Source: Bacteroides sp. 224 (GTDB lineage Bacteria > Bacteroidota > Bacteroidia > Bacteroidales > Bacteroidaceae). Taken from it: a stretch of DNA of 64,000 bases. Each line of letters begins with the position of its first letter. The stretch's first letter is position 1. The notes beneath the pieces were generated by a model. That model saw only the letters and a list, made by a program, of their open reading frames with translations, made no database searches and was not told the origin of the DNA. This document shows, piece by piece, positions 16,719 through 24,899 of this stretch. A program made the position numbers and the translations under genes. The stretch is taken from NCBI RefSeq assembly GCF_010500995.1, contig NZ_QVMK01000011.1, positions 1-64,000 of the forward strand, given 5' to 3'.

Positions 16719-17510
16719 ATGGGAAATATAAAAAAAGATACTTCTATTGTTTTTATCGGTGCAGGCAACCTGGCTGTCAACCTGGCTAAGGCATTGTATG
16801 GGGCAGGCTTTTGTATCGATCAGGTGTATAGCCGTACGCAACAATCGGCCCAAACATTGGCCGACGCCGTGAATGCTACCTGGACAACTGATTTGGGCGC
16901 GGTAAATAAAAACAAGAGCCTCTACATTGTTGCACTGAAAGATGATGCGTTTCTCGAACTGCTCCCCGAAATTGTGAAGGGAAAGGAGGATGCTCTTTTT
17001 GTTCATACCGCAGGCAGCTTGTCGATGGAGGTGTGGAAAGGGTATGCAACCCGCTATGGGGTGTTTTATCCGTTGCAAACATTTAGCAAGCAGCGTGAGG
17101 TGCATTTTAAAGAAATACCTTTTTTTATAGAGGCACTTTCCGAACAGGACGGCGATTTGTTAAAGGAAATAGCCTCTACGCTCTCGGAAAAGGTGTATGA
17201 CGCAAATTCCGAACAGCGTAAGAGTTTGCATCTGGCAGCCGTATTTGCTTGCAACTTCACCAATCATCTGTACGCACTGGCCAATGAATTGCTGAAGAAG
17301 TACAATCTTCCTTTTGAGGTTATTCTTCCGCTGATCGATGAAACAGCCCGGAAAGTTCATCTGTTATCGCCCAAACAGGCGCAAACGGGTCCTGCCGTAC
17401 GCTATGACGAAACTGTTATAAATAATCATCTGGCCATGCTCGAAGATGAACCTTCTATGCAGGATATTTATAGGATGTTGAGCCAGAGTATTTATCAAAT
17501 TAAGAATTAG
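16719..17510 (+). CDS. DUF2520 Rossmann-fold protein
   Basis: The 263-residue protein has an N-terminal dinucleotide-binding fold (TSIVFIGAGNLAVNLAKALY) resembling pyrroline-5-carboxylate reductase and F420-dependent reductases. A C-terminal helical domain carries the DUF2520 signature (AAVFACNFTNHLYALANELL and GPAVRYDE). The reaction is not established. It probably forms a two-gene unit with the nitroreductase before it. Confidence 0.85.
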   Translation: MGNIKKDTSIVFIGAGNLAVNLAKALYGAGFCIDQVYSRTQQSAQTLADAVNATWTTDLGAVNKNKSLYIVALKDDAFLELLPEIVKGKEDALFVHTAGSLSMEVWKGYATRYGVFYPLQTFSKQREVHFKEIPFFIEALSEQDGDLLKEIASTLSEKVYDANSEQRKSLHLAAVFACNFTNHLYALANELLKKYNLPFEVILPLIDETARKVHLLSPKQAQTGPAVRYDETVINNHLAMLEDEPSMQDIYRMLSQSIYQIKN

Positions 17511-17548
17511 GAATTAGGAATTAAGAATTGGTTGGGTGGTGATTGAAT

Positions 17549-17664
17549 TTGAACCGCAGAGTTACGCAGATTAACGCAGAGTTTTAATTAATACAATGCT
17601 GCATAGAACTAAAACTTAATCCTCTGCGTTAATCTGCGTAACTCTGCGGTTCAATATAACTCTA
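17549..17664. repeat. 33-bp-arm inverted repeat, copy 2
   Basis: The arms (17549-17581 and 17632-17664) are identical to those at 287-383. The loop is longer (50 bases) and related to the loop of copy 1 in reverse complement. It lies between the DUF2520 and kdsC genes. Confidence 0.8.
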
Positions 17665-17727
17665 TATGATATAGAACTAATTACGAATATCTACTCACAT
17701 AATTTTCATTCTAAATTGAAATAAACT

Positions 17728-18249
17728 ATGTCAACAATCAACTACGATTTAACTCAAATTAAAGCTCTTGCCTTCGATGTGGACGGAGTGTTAAGCAGTG
17801 ATGTTATGATGCTGCATCCGAATGGAGAACCGATGCGCTCGGTGAACGTAAAGGATGGCTATGCAATGCAACTGGCAGTAAAGCAGGGCTTGCATATAGC
17901 TATTATTACCGGAGGGAAGACGGAATCTGTACGTAAGCGTTTTGCTTCGTTGGGTGTTAAAGATATCTATATGGGGTCTTCTGTGAAGATTCATGATTAT
18001 CGTGATTTTCGCGACAAATACAATCTAAAGGATGAAGAGATTCTGTATATGGGCGATGATGTTCCCGATATGGAGGTATTGCGCGAATGTGGTTTGCCTT
18101 GTTGTCCGAAAGATGCAATTCCCGAAGTGAAGTCTATTTCCCGTTACATTTCTCACTGCACCGGAGGAAACGGTTGCGGACGCGATGTGTTGGAGCAGGT
18201 AATGAAAGCTCAGGGGTTGTGGATGGCAGGTGATGCTTTTGGCTGGTAG
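17728..18249 (+). CDS. kdsC: 3-deoxy-D-manno-octulosonate 8-phosphate phosphatase
   Basis: The 173-residue HAD phosphatase without a cap domain has the nucleophile motif [11 protein letters not shown] (Asp17 and Asp19), a [11 protein letters not shown] motif and [12 protein letters not shown]. The family (KdsC) removes phosphate from KDO 8-phosphate in the synthesis of the inner-core sugar of lipopolysaccharide. It is followed 30 bp later by maf. Confidence 0.9.
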   Translation: MSTINYDLTQIKALAFDVDGVLSSDVMMLHPNGEPMRSVNVKDGYAMQLAVKQGLHIAIITGGKTESVRKRFASLGVKDIYMGSSVKIHDYRDFRDKYNLKDEEILYMGDDVPDMEVLRECGLPCCPKDAIPEVKSISRYISHCTGGNGCGRDVLEQVMKAQGLWMAGDAFGW

Positions 18250-18279
18250 TAATAAGAAACTTTTCTAAGAATAAACAAA

Positions 18280-18855
18280 ATGTGGAAAAACAACTATAAA
18301 CTAATACTTGCCTCTAACTCTCCGCGTAGGCAAGAATTATTAAAAGGGTTGGGGGTTGACTTCGAGGTGAAGGTGCTTCCCGACTTGGACGAATCATTTC
18401 CCGAAGAGCTGGTTGGCGAAGAGATTCCTCTCTATATAGCCCATTCCAAAGCGGAGGCCTATAAATCTTCCATCCTTGCAGATGAGCTGGTGATTACGGC
18501 AGATACCATTGTCTGGCTGCATGGAGAGGTGTTGGGAAAGCCTGTTGATGAAGAAGATGCCCGCCGGATGCTTCGTAAGCTTTCCGGCAATGTGCATCAG
18601 GTAATTACGGGTGTTTGTCTCACCACCTCCGCCTGGCAGAAAGGGTTTGCAGCAGTAACCGAAGTGACTTTCGCTACACTCACGGATGAAGAGATTGATT
18701 TTTATGTCGGCAACTATCACCCAATGGATAAAGCCGGCTCTTATGGTATACAGGAGTGGATCGGGTTTATCGGGGTCGAAAAGATAACGGGTAGTTATTT
18801 TAATGTGATGGGATTGCCGGTGCAGAGGTTGTATAGGGAGTTGGGGGAGATATAG
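18280..18855 (+). CDS. maf: Maf family nucleotide pyrophosphatase
   Basis: The 191-residue protein shows the Maf signature LILASNSPRRQELLKGLG near its N-terminus, ITADTIVWLHGEVLGKP, and the C-terminal MDKAGSYGIQEWI. Maf proteins hydrolyse non-canonical or normal nucleoside triphosphates such as dTTP and UTP, and influence septum formation in other bacteria. Confidence 0.93.
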   Translation: MWKNNYKLILASNSPRRQELLKGLGVDFEVKVLPDLDESFPEELVGEEIPLYIAHSKAEAYKSSILADELVITADTIVWLHGEVLGKPVDEEDARRMLRKLSGNVHQVITGVCLTTSAWQKGFAAVTEVTFATLTDEEIDFYVGNYHPMDKAGSYGIQEWIGFIGVEKITGSYFNVMGLPVQRLYRELGEI

Positions 18856-18921
18856 TATATTAAAAACATAGATAAAACAAAATGTAATTTCTGGTTTTAT
18901 CGTGTATAAAAGGTGGTAGTT

Positions 18922-18942
18922 AAGTGTGGCTATCACTTTTTT
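18922..18942 (+). terminator. Weak terminator after maf
   Basis: A 5-bp stem AAGTG/CACTT with a 7-base loop is followed by six T. It is short, so confidence is low. Confidence 0.35.
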
Positions 18943-18970
18943 AGTATCGTATTGAAAGATGAAATATAAT

Positions 18971-19001
18971 TTTGAATTATAAAATAACTATGCTATATTT
19001 G
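18971..19001 (+). promoter_or_regulatory. Promoter of the higBA operon
   Basis: TTTG (18971-18974), a 19-base spacer and TATATTTG (18994-19001) match the Bacteroidota consensus. It lies 20 bp before the toxin ATG, so the leader is very short. Confidence 0.75.
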
Positions 19002-19021
19002 TATTGAAATAAACATAGATC

Positions 19022-19315
19022 ATGAGAATATTTACAGAGCAAGCGTTAAAAGAGTACTCAGAAAATCATCCAGATGCTAAAGTGGCTCTTCAAGAGTGGG
19101 CTTTAAAAGTTAAACTAAGTGAGTGGACTTGCTTTGCAGATGTTAAGAATACATTTAATAGTGTTGATAGCATTGGTGATCAGAGGTATGTGTTTAATCT
19201 TAAAGGTAATAATTATAGACTGGTCGTCGTTATAAAGTTCACTATAAAGTTTGTTTATATTCGCTTTATTGGTACCCATTCGGAATATGATAAAATTGAT
19301 TGTTCAACAATATAA
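19022..19315 (+). CDS. higB: HigB-type toxin (mRNA interferase)
   Basis: The 97-residue protein has the RelE/HigB fold features of this family: MRIFTEQALKEYSENHPDAK at the start, GDQRYVFNLKGNNYRLVVVI and the C-terminal YIRFIGTHSEYDKID. HigB toxins cleave mRNA on the ribosome. The antitoxin follows 12 bp later, the toxin-first order typical of higBA, and a good promoter precedes the pair. Confidence 0.92.
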   Translation: MRIFTEQALKEYSENHPDAKVALQEWALKVKLSEWTCFADVKNTFNSVDSIGDQRYVFNLKGNNYRLVVVIKFTIKFVYIRFIGTHSEYDKIDCSTI

Positions 19316-19327
19316 AGTAATCGAACT

Positions 19328-19693
19328 ATGACAAAAATTGAAAATGAAGCTCAATATAATTGGGCTATTAAAAGAGTTGAAGAGTTGATTCCATTGGTGA
19401 ATGATGATACTCCTTTGGATAATCCTAATAGCATTGAATTGGAACTTCTTTCTAATTTAGTAGCAGATTATTCTGAAGCGCATTTTTCATTGGGAGAACC
19501 ATCACTTGTTGACATACTTAAACTACGTATGTATGAGATGGGAATAACCCAGAAAAAGCTCTCAGAATTGCTTAATGTTAGCCCATCCAGAGTAAGCGAC
19601 TATCTTACAGGTCGGAGTGAACCTACATTGAAAGTTGCCAGGGAGATGAGTAAAAAATTGAATATTGATGCAAATATAGTTTTGGGAGTATGA
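19328..19693 (+). CDS. higA: HigA-type antitoxin (XRE family)
   Basis: The 121-residue protein has a helical N-terminus and a C-terminal helix-turn-helix (MGITQKKLSELLNVSPSRVS, LTGRSEPTLKVAREMSKKL). It should neutralise the toxin encoded just before it and repress the shared promoter. Confidence 0.92.
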   Translation: MTKIENEAQYNWAIKRVEELIPLVNDDTPLDNPNSIELELLSNLVADYSEAHFSLGEPSLVDILKLRMYEMGITQKKLSELLNVSPSRVSDYLTGRSEPTLKVAREMSKKLNIDANIVLGV

Positions 19694-19726
19694 GTAGTGC
19701 AGAAGAATAAAATTCAAAACAGTTTT

Positions 19727-20215
19727 TTAGTTGTAGAAATTATTTTTCAATAAATTATCAAACTGTTTTTCTATTTCATCGCAGTTTTTGTGAGAAGATG
19801 AATACATAACTATTGCATAAGTTTCACTGTTAGAAGAGTTAAAAGAACCTTCCTTTTTGGCTATACTTCCATTGTTAAACTCGTTATACCATTTATCAAA
19901 CAATCTTTTTCTGTATAATTGCCTACCATCTATACTGTCATATATCACCACAAGTGCAGACTGATTGTTCTCAAAGAACTTAGATAAAATAACTAAAATT
20001 GTATTTCTTACTTTATTTTCGATATCTTTACTTTTCTTGTTTCCCGGATATCTATCAATTATAAAAGAATAAATTGGAAATTTTACATCCATTGCTCCGG
20101 AATAATCAAGAAAAGTTATAATATAATCTACTCCATCGTCAGTTTTGAATACGTATGCATTCTCTGAATAAGAAAAATAGAAATCAAAATGGCTTACCGA
20201 ATTTAATAGTTTCAC
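19727..20215 (-). CDS. DUF6169 family protein
   Basis: The 162-residue protein matches my recollection of DUF6169 of Bacteroidota: a strand-rich N-terminus (HFDFYFSYSENAYVFKTDDG) and RKRLFDKWYNEF in the middle. It begins with GTG at 20215 and overlaps the small upstream gene by 32 bp, which implies coupled translation. Function unknown. Pairs of a DUF6169 gene and a small gene recur in this phylum and may be toxin-antitoxin-like. Confidence 0.7.
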   Translation of the reverse strand: MKLLNSVSHFDFYFSYSENAYVFKTDDGVDYIITFLDYSGAMDVKFPIYSFIIDRYPGNKKSKDIENKVRNTILVILSKFFENNQSALVVIYDSIDGRQLYRKRLFDKWYNEFNNGSIAKKEGSFNSSNSETYAIVMYSSSHKNCDEIEKQFDNLLKNNFYN

Positions 20216-20330
20216 TCTTGAATCCTTTTAATGTTCCATTCTTTTTTATGTACTCGCGAATAGCCTTTTTATCATCCACCATTTGTTGGATAACATTCTT
20301 TTTTTCTTTTGTAATGCTATTGGCTTTCAT
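20184..20330 (-). CDS. Small basic protein paired with DUF6169
   Basis: A 48-codon frame from ATG at 20330 to TGA at 20184. The sequence runs from MKANSITKEKKNVIQQMVDD to NGTLKGFKSETIKFGKPF. It is hydrophilic and probably helical, ending with a conserved-looking KGF...IKFGKP segment. It precedes and overlaps the DUF6169 frame by 32 bp. Small proteins of this kind are usually found next to DUF6169 genes, as far as I recall. Confidence 0.65.
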   Translation of the reverse strand: MKANSITKEKKNVIQQMVDDKKAIREYIKKNGTLKGFKSETIKFGKPF

Positions 20331-20497
20331 TATATACCCCTTTCAATTAAATGTATTTGCTGATATGTTTTGGTAATACAAAGATAATCATCAACCACGA
20401 AAATATTTAAAATTCCTTTTAGTTTAACGAATAAAGACTTTTATTTATACGTTTTCTAAATAATATATGGATATATAATAAAAGTCTCTTCATTCCA
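20331..20497. other. Intergenic, left edge of the phage-like module
   Basis: AT-rich spacer between the start of the leftward DUF6169 pair and the 3' end of the leftward repressor gene. No gene is visible. A direct repeat that could be an attachment site was not found by eye. Confidence 0.4.
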
Positions 20498-21334
20498 TTA
20501 AAAATTCACCGCCCTTGGTTTTTTCTGTATTACATTATACAGCTTACGCACCTGATTTAAGTTGATCACAAAATCGGAATACTCCGGAGAATTATTCAGA
20601 GAGTGGCAGGTGATATCGCCATTTTCCATGTTCTGATGGATGATTTGCTTAATCATCACAGAGTTTTCGTACACAATTACCCAAAAAGGATATTTGTTAA
20701 GCCTTAAGCCATCTTTCCAATATATACTGTCGAGTTCGCGTGCCAGCACTTTGTCGCCGGGTTCAAATCCGAAACGGGTTTGGTCGTCCATGCTGTCGCC
20801 TTTGATTTCGAATGCCAGATAGTTGCCGCGGGCAAGTTGGTTCACTTCGAAGTTTTCGGTGTACCAATCATCCAAATTTTTTTCCAGTTTGTCGGATTCA
20901 TTTGCAAATCTTCCGTAAGCGTAGTAAGGTACTAACGGTACGTTCATTCGGTATGATCCATTCCCTAAATCGTAGAATTTGATTCCGTGGGAGTTTACAG
21001 AAATAAGTTCGCCTTCCTCTGCTGAGTTAGTGATAGCGTCAATTGTTTGAGTGCCATTAAGCTTCGGTGCCTGAACAGTAGGTGTAGGAAGGTTGATAGG
21101 AACGATTTCTCCCGGTTTTGCATGAATATCTCCAGTTCCGGTCAGTATCCAATCGAGGTTGTACTGCGGAAAGCGTTTCGCAATTTTTTGAATGGTAGAC
21201 CAGGAGGGTTTTCTTTTTTCGTTGATAATTCTTGTTATGGTAACATTGTTCCCTATCCCAATGGCCATGCTGAAGGAGTTCCTGTTCAGGTTTAGCTCAT
21301 TTATAATATATTGAATTCTTTCCCACGGTTGCAT
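20498..21334 (-). CDS. CI-like repressor (XRE helix-turn-helix plus S24 domain)
   Basis: The 278-residue protein has an N-terminal helix-turn-helix (NRNSFSMAIGIGNNVTITRI, PSWSTIQKIAKRFP), a linker of about 60 residues and a C-terminal S24/LexA-like domain with the serine motif IKGDSMDD and FEPGDKVLARELD. It resembles prophage repressors that are cleaved after DNA damage. It is divergent from the replication-type genes, with a promoter and a palindrome (TGCTTAAAGCA) in front of it, as in a lysogeny switch. Confidence 0.85.
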   Translation of the reverse strand: MQPWERIQYIINELNLNRNSFSMAIGIGNNVTITRIINEKRKPSWSTIQKIAKRFPQYNLDWILTGTGDIHAKPGEIVPINLPTPTVQAPKLNGTQTIDAITNSAEEGELISVNSHGIKFYDLGNGSYRMNVPLVPYYAYGRFANESDKLEKNLDDWYTENFEVNQLARGNYLAFEIKGDSMDDQTRFGFEPGDKVLARELDSIYWKDGLRLNKYPFWVIVYENSVMIKQIIHQNMENGDITCHSLNNSPEYSDFVINLNQVRKLYNVIQKKPRAVNF

Positions 21335-21373
21335 AGTAAGTGTTGTTATTAAGTTTAGAAACGAAAATGCTAA

Positions 21374-21416
21374 TGCTTAAAGCACAAAGTTAATAGTTAT
21401 TGTTTTGTTTTGCAAA
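21374..21416 (-). promoter_or_regulatory. Repressor promoter with operator-like palindrome
   Basis: On the minus strand TTTG (21416-21413), a 20-base spacer and TAACTTTG (21392-21385) form a consensus promoter. Just downstream, over the likely start site, lies the palindrome TGCTT-A-AAGCA (21374-21384), a candidate operator for autoregulation. Confidence 0.65.
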
Positions 21417-21818
21417 TTATTGGGGAACGAAATGTGTTAAGGTTAGTGCTCTTTTGGTGTATGTCGAATCTTTTATCTGTCTGTTTATTAGCGACTTTTG
21501 TTTTGCTGCATGAATAGTTATTTGTCTCTCCTTTATATGTTAAAAGATGTATTTCGTGGATTCTCTTTCGAATCTTTTGCTTTTCAGGTAAATCTATTTG
21601 ATTGACTGTTTTCATTATATATGCTTCTTTTGACGATTTTTTATTGCTAAGTGTTTTATAGCTAATAAATTGAGTTTCCATTGAAATTCTCGCTGTTTAC
21701 TTCGAATTGCTGTTCGTTTCTTTATTAATATTCCAATTATAAAGTGATTTATTGTGTGGCAATCGAAATATATTCGTTAAATAGTGATAATGAGCGAATC
21801 TTTTTTAGCTTGATATAG

Positions 21819-21848
21819 TTTGCGATAAAATTTAAGTTAGTATGTTTG
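21819..21848 (+). promoter_or_regulatory. Rightward promoter of the phage-like operon
   Basis: TTTG (21819-21822), an 18-base spacer and TATGTTTG (21841-21848) match the consensus. It is about 115 bp before the first gene at 21964. Confidence 0.65.
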
Positions 21849-21963
21849 CACTGTCGAAACGATGAAGAATTGTCGAGTAATCTTTCTTAAGATATTTGAA
21901 AATGAATCATCGAAATCGCCAAGATAATAAATGCAAAATAGATAACTATTAAAAAAGAAACAA

Positions 21964-22287
21964 ATGAAAACTACTCAACCTCTACAGAAAGTAATGAACC
22001 TGGCTTGGCAGTTTGTGCGTAATGATCATTATACAATGAGCGAAGCCTTGAAATGTGCCTGGCTAAATAGCAAGTTGCAAGCAGAAATGGAAAAACGTGT
22101 AGTGTGTTTCTTCTTTCAACGGGTGGATGGAAAGCAACGAATGGCATTCGGCACGCTGGAAGAAACCTTGCTACCACCCCTGAAAGGAACAAATAAAAAG
22201 CCTAATGAGGGTTTGCAAGTGTACTTTGATATCGAATTTGGCGAGTTTCGCTCTTTTAGAAAAGCTAACCTTGTGAGAGTAGCCTAA
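21964..22287 (+). CDS. DUF2693 (SH3-like barrel) protein
   Basis: The 107-residue protein has an N-terminal helical region (NLAWQFVRNDHYTMSEALKC) and a barrel-like C-terminus (VVCFFFQRVDGKQRMAFGT, FDIEFGEFRSFRKANLVRV). It matches the DUF2693/SH3-beta-barrel family common in Bacteroidales mobile elements, of unknown function. Its stop codon overlaps the start of the next gene (TAATG). Confidence 0.75.
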   Translation: MKTTQPLQKVMNLAWQFVRNDHYTMSEALKCAWLNSKLQAEMEKRVVCFFFQRVDGKQRMAFGTLEETLLPPLKGTNKKPNEGLQVYFDIEFGEFRSFRKANLVRVA

Positions 22288-22589
22288 TGACGCTCATAAA
22301 CAATCCTATCGCCAACACCCGCAGAAGCATTGACTTTGTCGTTCGAAAACTCATTTCCCGGTTGGAATTCGAAGACGTCACCGTGGAAGAAGACCTGAAC
22401 GAATGCTGTACCGTTTTTGTGGATATTGCCATTTGCAACTATGACTCTTATCCCGAAATGGAAATTACAGCCGTGGAAGTAATAAAAGACGGAAAGAATC
22501 ACGAATGCTCCCTTCCAAATATCGCCGATTATATAGGTGGTCGGTTGGATGCTGCTGCGAAGAGGATGAATGCGGAGGAATTGAATTAA
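22287..22589 (+). CDS. Hypothetical protein of the phage-like module
   Basis: The 100-residue acidic protein shares a base with the stop codon of the previous gene, so it is translationally coupled. I do not recognise a family. Its C-terminus (IADYIGGRLDAAAKRMNAEE) is likely helical. Confidence 0.65.
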   Translation: MTLINNPIANTRRSIDFVVRKLISRLEFEDVTVEEDLNECCTVFVDIAICNYDSYPEMEITAVEVIKDGKNHECSLPNIADYIGGRLDAAAKRMNAEELN

Positions 22590-22590
22590 A

Positions 22591-22696
22591 ACCACAGATT
22601 AACACGGATTTTCACAGATTAAACTATTCCACTACAAGACCAAAAAGGACAGATTTTTTAATTAATAATCTGTGAGAATCTGTGTTAATCTGTGGT
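22591..22696. repeat. Inverted repeat hairpin (ACCACAGATTAACACGG)
   Basis: 31-base arms (22591-22621 and 22666-22696), nearly complementary, enclose a 44-base loop. It lies inside the operon, between two genes, and may end or slow transcription. The same type of hairpin recurs at 25826-25913. Confidence 0.7.
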
Positions 22697-22721
22697 GAAC
22701 TCACTCAAAACAAAACAAAAT

Positions 22722-23549
22722 ATGAATGGATACAAATTAACCAAAAGACTAAAGGAAGTAAGAGAGAAAACACCCTTATCGGCAATCGACCAGGTTTTAT
22801 TTCATGAACTGGCCTCTATCTGTAATGAAAAGATGTGGGAAGAAACATTTAATGTACGGACATCAAAGTTGGCAGATGCATTGAATATATCAAAGAAAAC
22901 AATTCAAAAATCGAGAAAAGAACTCGCTAAGGCCGGACTAATTGCTTATACCACCGCTGCCAATAATCAGTTGGGATGTTCGTACTCATTAATGGAAAAA
23001 GTAATAAATGATGAGCCAACCAGGGTAACAGTTACTCCAGTTACCTCATCGTTGATACCTGTAACCAGGGAAGCTACTTCCTCGGTTGACCCCCTAACTG
23101 AGGAAGTTATTACCCCGGTTCCCCCATTTTCACCTATTATATATAATAAAACAATATATATAAAACATAAAGATACTGCGCCTAAGCGCAAATCTACTTC
23201 TTTAGAAAATAAAAAGAGTAAACAGATAGATAAAAGGGATCTTTCGACTTTAGATTATCCCCATACCTCGGAAGAGTTTATGGCAATATGGGAGGAGCTT
23301 GCCGGCACTGCCAAATGGAAAACCAAGAAGAATGGATCTTTGCAGCGCTCACTTAACAAGCTGGCAAAATACGAAGAAGCCTTCGCCATCGAACAAATGG
23401 AAAGAGCTATCGAGTGCAACTGGATGGGAGTAGTATTCCCCAATACCGATAAATATTACGAAGAATGGAAAAAAGCCAAAAACGATGAATATAAAAGAAA
23501 TAATCAACCAGAGAAAAAGTCGGCCGGAATCATCTCTTTCGAGTTCTGA
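22722..23549 (+). CDS. Helix-turn-helix replication-initiation-type protein
   Basis: I start at the ATG at 22722 (275 residues); the earlier start falls in the hairpin. The N-terminus is a winged helix (VRTSKLADALNISKKTIQKS, RKELAKAGLIAY) like phage replication proteins of the O or DnaD type. A variable linker follows, then a C-terminal helical region (YPHTSEEFMAIWEELAGTAK, WKTKKNGSLQRSLNKLAKYE). The next gene encodes a DnaC-like ATPase and overlaps by 65 bp. The O/P-like pairing suggests initiation of element-specific replication. Confidence 0.75.
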   Translation: MNGYKLTKRLKEVREKTPLSAIDQVLFHELASICNEKMWEETFNVRTSKLADALNISKKTIQKSRKELAKAGLIAYTTAANNQLGCSYSLMEKVINDEPTRVTVTPVTSSLIPVTREATSSVDPLTEEVITPVPPFSPIIYNKTIYIKHKDTAPKRKSTSLENKKSKQIDKRDLSTLDYPHTSEEFMAIWEELAGTAKWKTKKNGSLQRSLNKLAKYEEAFAIEQMERAIECNWMGVVFPNTDKYYEEWKKAKNDEYKRNNQPEKKSAGIISFEF

Positions 23550-24183
23550 CAAAACATACCAACTGCATGGCAAACCCATAGACCTGAATACATTCGACGC
23601 AGAGAGATTTTGGAAGTTTGAATTCGTAAAATCAATGAAGAAAGTATGTCCTTCTTTTGTGATAGATGATCAGAATAAAGCACTATTAAATACCCTTTAT
23701 AAATATGCCTGGCGAATGGAAACGGGTACTCTGAACCCTACCAAGGGGCTGTTGTTGTGGGGAGGGTTGGGGGTAGGGAAGTCGACTTTGCTAAAAGGAC
23801 TCCAAGACTACGAAATGAAGATGAACCGATATGTTTATCATTCTGAATGCCCCATCTTAGGGTTTCATCTGACGTCTGCCACCGAGATTGCTCTGCGCTA
23901 TGCCGAAAAAGGAGTCGATGCCATTGTAGCCTATACAAGCAAAAGAAATCTGGCTATTGATGAGGTGGGGCGCGAACCTTTGGCTGCCAAACATTATGGA
24001 ACTCAGGCAAATGCCATTCAGCTCATACTGCAACTTCGGTATGAAAAAAGATTCGAAGGGAACAGTCATCTGACAACTAATCTGGACCCCGATAAGGAAT
24101 TCGATGTTTATGGCAATTTCGTGGTCGACAGAATTAAAGATATGTTCAATGTGATTAGAATAAACGGAGAAAGTAGGAGGTAG
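23485..24183 (+). CDS. DnaC-like AAA+ ATPase (helicase loader)
   Basis: The 232-residue protein has Walker A GGLGVGKST (93-101), a Walker B-like LAIDEVG (156-162) and a segment HLTTNLD resembling sensor 1. It fits the IstB/DnaC ATPase group that loads replicative helicase. The overlap with the previous frame (65 bp) suggests coupling. No helicase gene is seen in the module, so it would recruit the host DnaB. Confidence 0.78.
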   Translation: MNIKEIINQRKSRPESSLSSSDKTYQLHGKPIDLNTFDAERFWKFEFVKSMKKVCPSFVIDDQNKALLNTLYKYAWRMETGTLNPTKGLLLWGGLGVGKSTLLKGLQDYEMKMNRYVYHSECPILGFHLTSATEIALRYAEKGVDAIVAYTSKRNLAIDEVGREPLAAKHYGTQANAIQLILQLRYEKRFEGNSHLTTNLDPDKEFDVYGNFVVDRIKDMFNVIRINGESRR

Positions 24184-24240
24184 GTGTTAATTAAGAATTA
24201 AAAATTAAGAATTAAGAATTGAAATTGGGGGGATAAGATT

Positions 24241-24603
24241 ATGATTACGAGCAAACATTTTAAAGAATTAGAATTTAAACGGTGTATTCCAACTTGTAGC
24301 TTACAGGATATGAATCAGCATTTTATGAACAAGTTAGATACGCTTCGCGATGTAGCCGGGATGCCGATTATCATTAACAGTGCATACCGCAGTGAGGGTT
24401 GGGAGAAATCTAAAAACAGGAACGGCAAAGGAGATCATTCTCAGGGGAGAGGAGTAGATATTCGTTGCCATACCTCGACCGATAGATACCGAATTTTGCA
24501 AGCGGCTATTCAAGTAGGGTTCACACGCATCGGAATAGCCAAAACATTTATCCATGTAGGAGAAGGGGAAAATTTACCCCGAGAGGTTATTTGGATGTAT
24601 TGA
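24241..24603 (+). CDS. M15-family zinc peptidase (endolysin-like)
   Basis: The 120-residue protein is a single-domain peptidase of the VanY/M15 type with zinc ligands in HSQGRGVDI and in the later IHVG, and the conserved NSAYRS. Such enzymes cut peptidoglycan stem peptides and act as endolysins in phages. It has no signal peptide. It would need a holin or other route to reach the cell wall; the smalltalk peptide downstream is a candidate. Confidence 0.85.
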   Translation: MITSKHFKELEFKRCIPTCSLQDMNQHFMNKLDTLRDVAGMPIIINSAYRSEGWEKSKNRNGKGDHSQGRGVDIRCHTSTDRYRILQAAIQVGFTRIGIAKTFIHVGEGENLPREVIWMY

Positions 24604-24626
24604 TAGTTGAATAAACCGTTCTTGGC

Positions 24627-24736
24627 TTTTTGCCGCGGGCATAAGAGTAAACTCTTGCGGGCGATCCAATAATTTGGCACGGGCGATTCAACAATTTGCC
24701 ACGGGCATTTGAATATCTTGTTGCGCCCGTATAAGA
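24627..24736. repeat. Five tandem 22-bp repeats (TTGCCGCGGGC core)
   Basis: Five units of 22 bp start at 24627, 24649, 24671, 24693 and 24715. Each has TTG near its left end and a CGGGC or GCCCG core. They match the pitch and architecture of the arrays at 41007-41116 and 55141-55250, in which the core is CGGCCG. The array is GC-rich against an AT-rich background and lies upstream of the HU gene. Confidence 0.7.
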
Positions 24737-24750
24737 TGCACATACTTGCG

Positions 24751-24810
24751 AATGCGGCAATTTGCGGACGTAAGCGGACGTAAGCGGACGGCAGCGGACT
24801 TTGGCGGAAT
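24751..24810. repeat. 10-bp tandem repeats (TAAGCGGACG)
   Basis: Six consecutive 10-bp units each contain GCGG at the same position, two of them exact copies of TAAGCGGACG. They directly follow the 22-bp array and end about 20 bp before the -7 box of the HU gene. A pitch of 10 bp equals about one helical turn. Confidence 0.7.
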
Positions 24811-24829
24811 GAGCCGAAAATGACTTCTC

Positions 24830-24837
24830 TATCTTTG
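24830..24837 (+). promoter_or_regulatory. -7 box of the HU gene
   Basis: TATCTTTG fits the Bacteroidota -7 consensus. A TTTG occurs at 24800-24803, but with a 26-base spacer, so the upstream box is not convincing. Confidence 0.45.
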
Positions 24838-24899
24838 TTTCGGATTAGGAAAATAGAGAGCCTGATCGATTAAAGTATTTATTTAAAAACAATTTAGTT

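Larger units (their letters stand above)
21335..21963. other. Divergent control region of the phage-like module
   Basis: A 629-bp gap between the leftward repressor gene and the rightward gene at 21964. It holds two opposing promoters (21385-21416 leftward and 21819-21848 rightward). A leftward 94-codon frame overlapping the repressor promoter is not convincing. A 21-codon frame at 21862-21927 (MKNCRVIFLKIFENESS) begins just after the rightward start site and could be a leader peptide. Confidence 0.5.

Noticed and set aside
21397-21681. Leftward 94-codon frame in the phage-like control region
   Set aside because: It overlaps the promoter of the repressor gene, has no recognisable family or signal, and its composition resembles non-coding AT-rich sequence.
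24627-24736. CRISPR array
   Set aside because: The 22-bp units follow each other without spacers and no cas genes are near.
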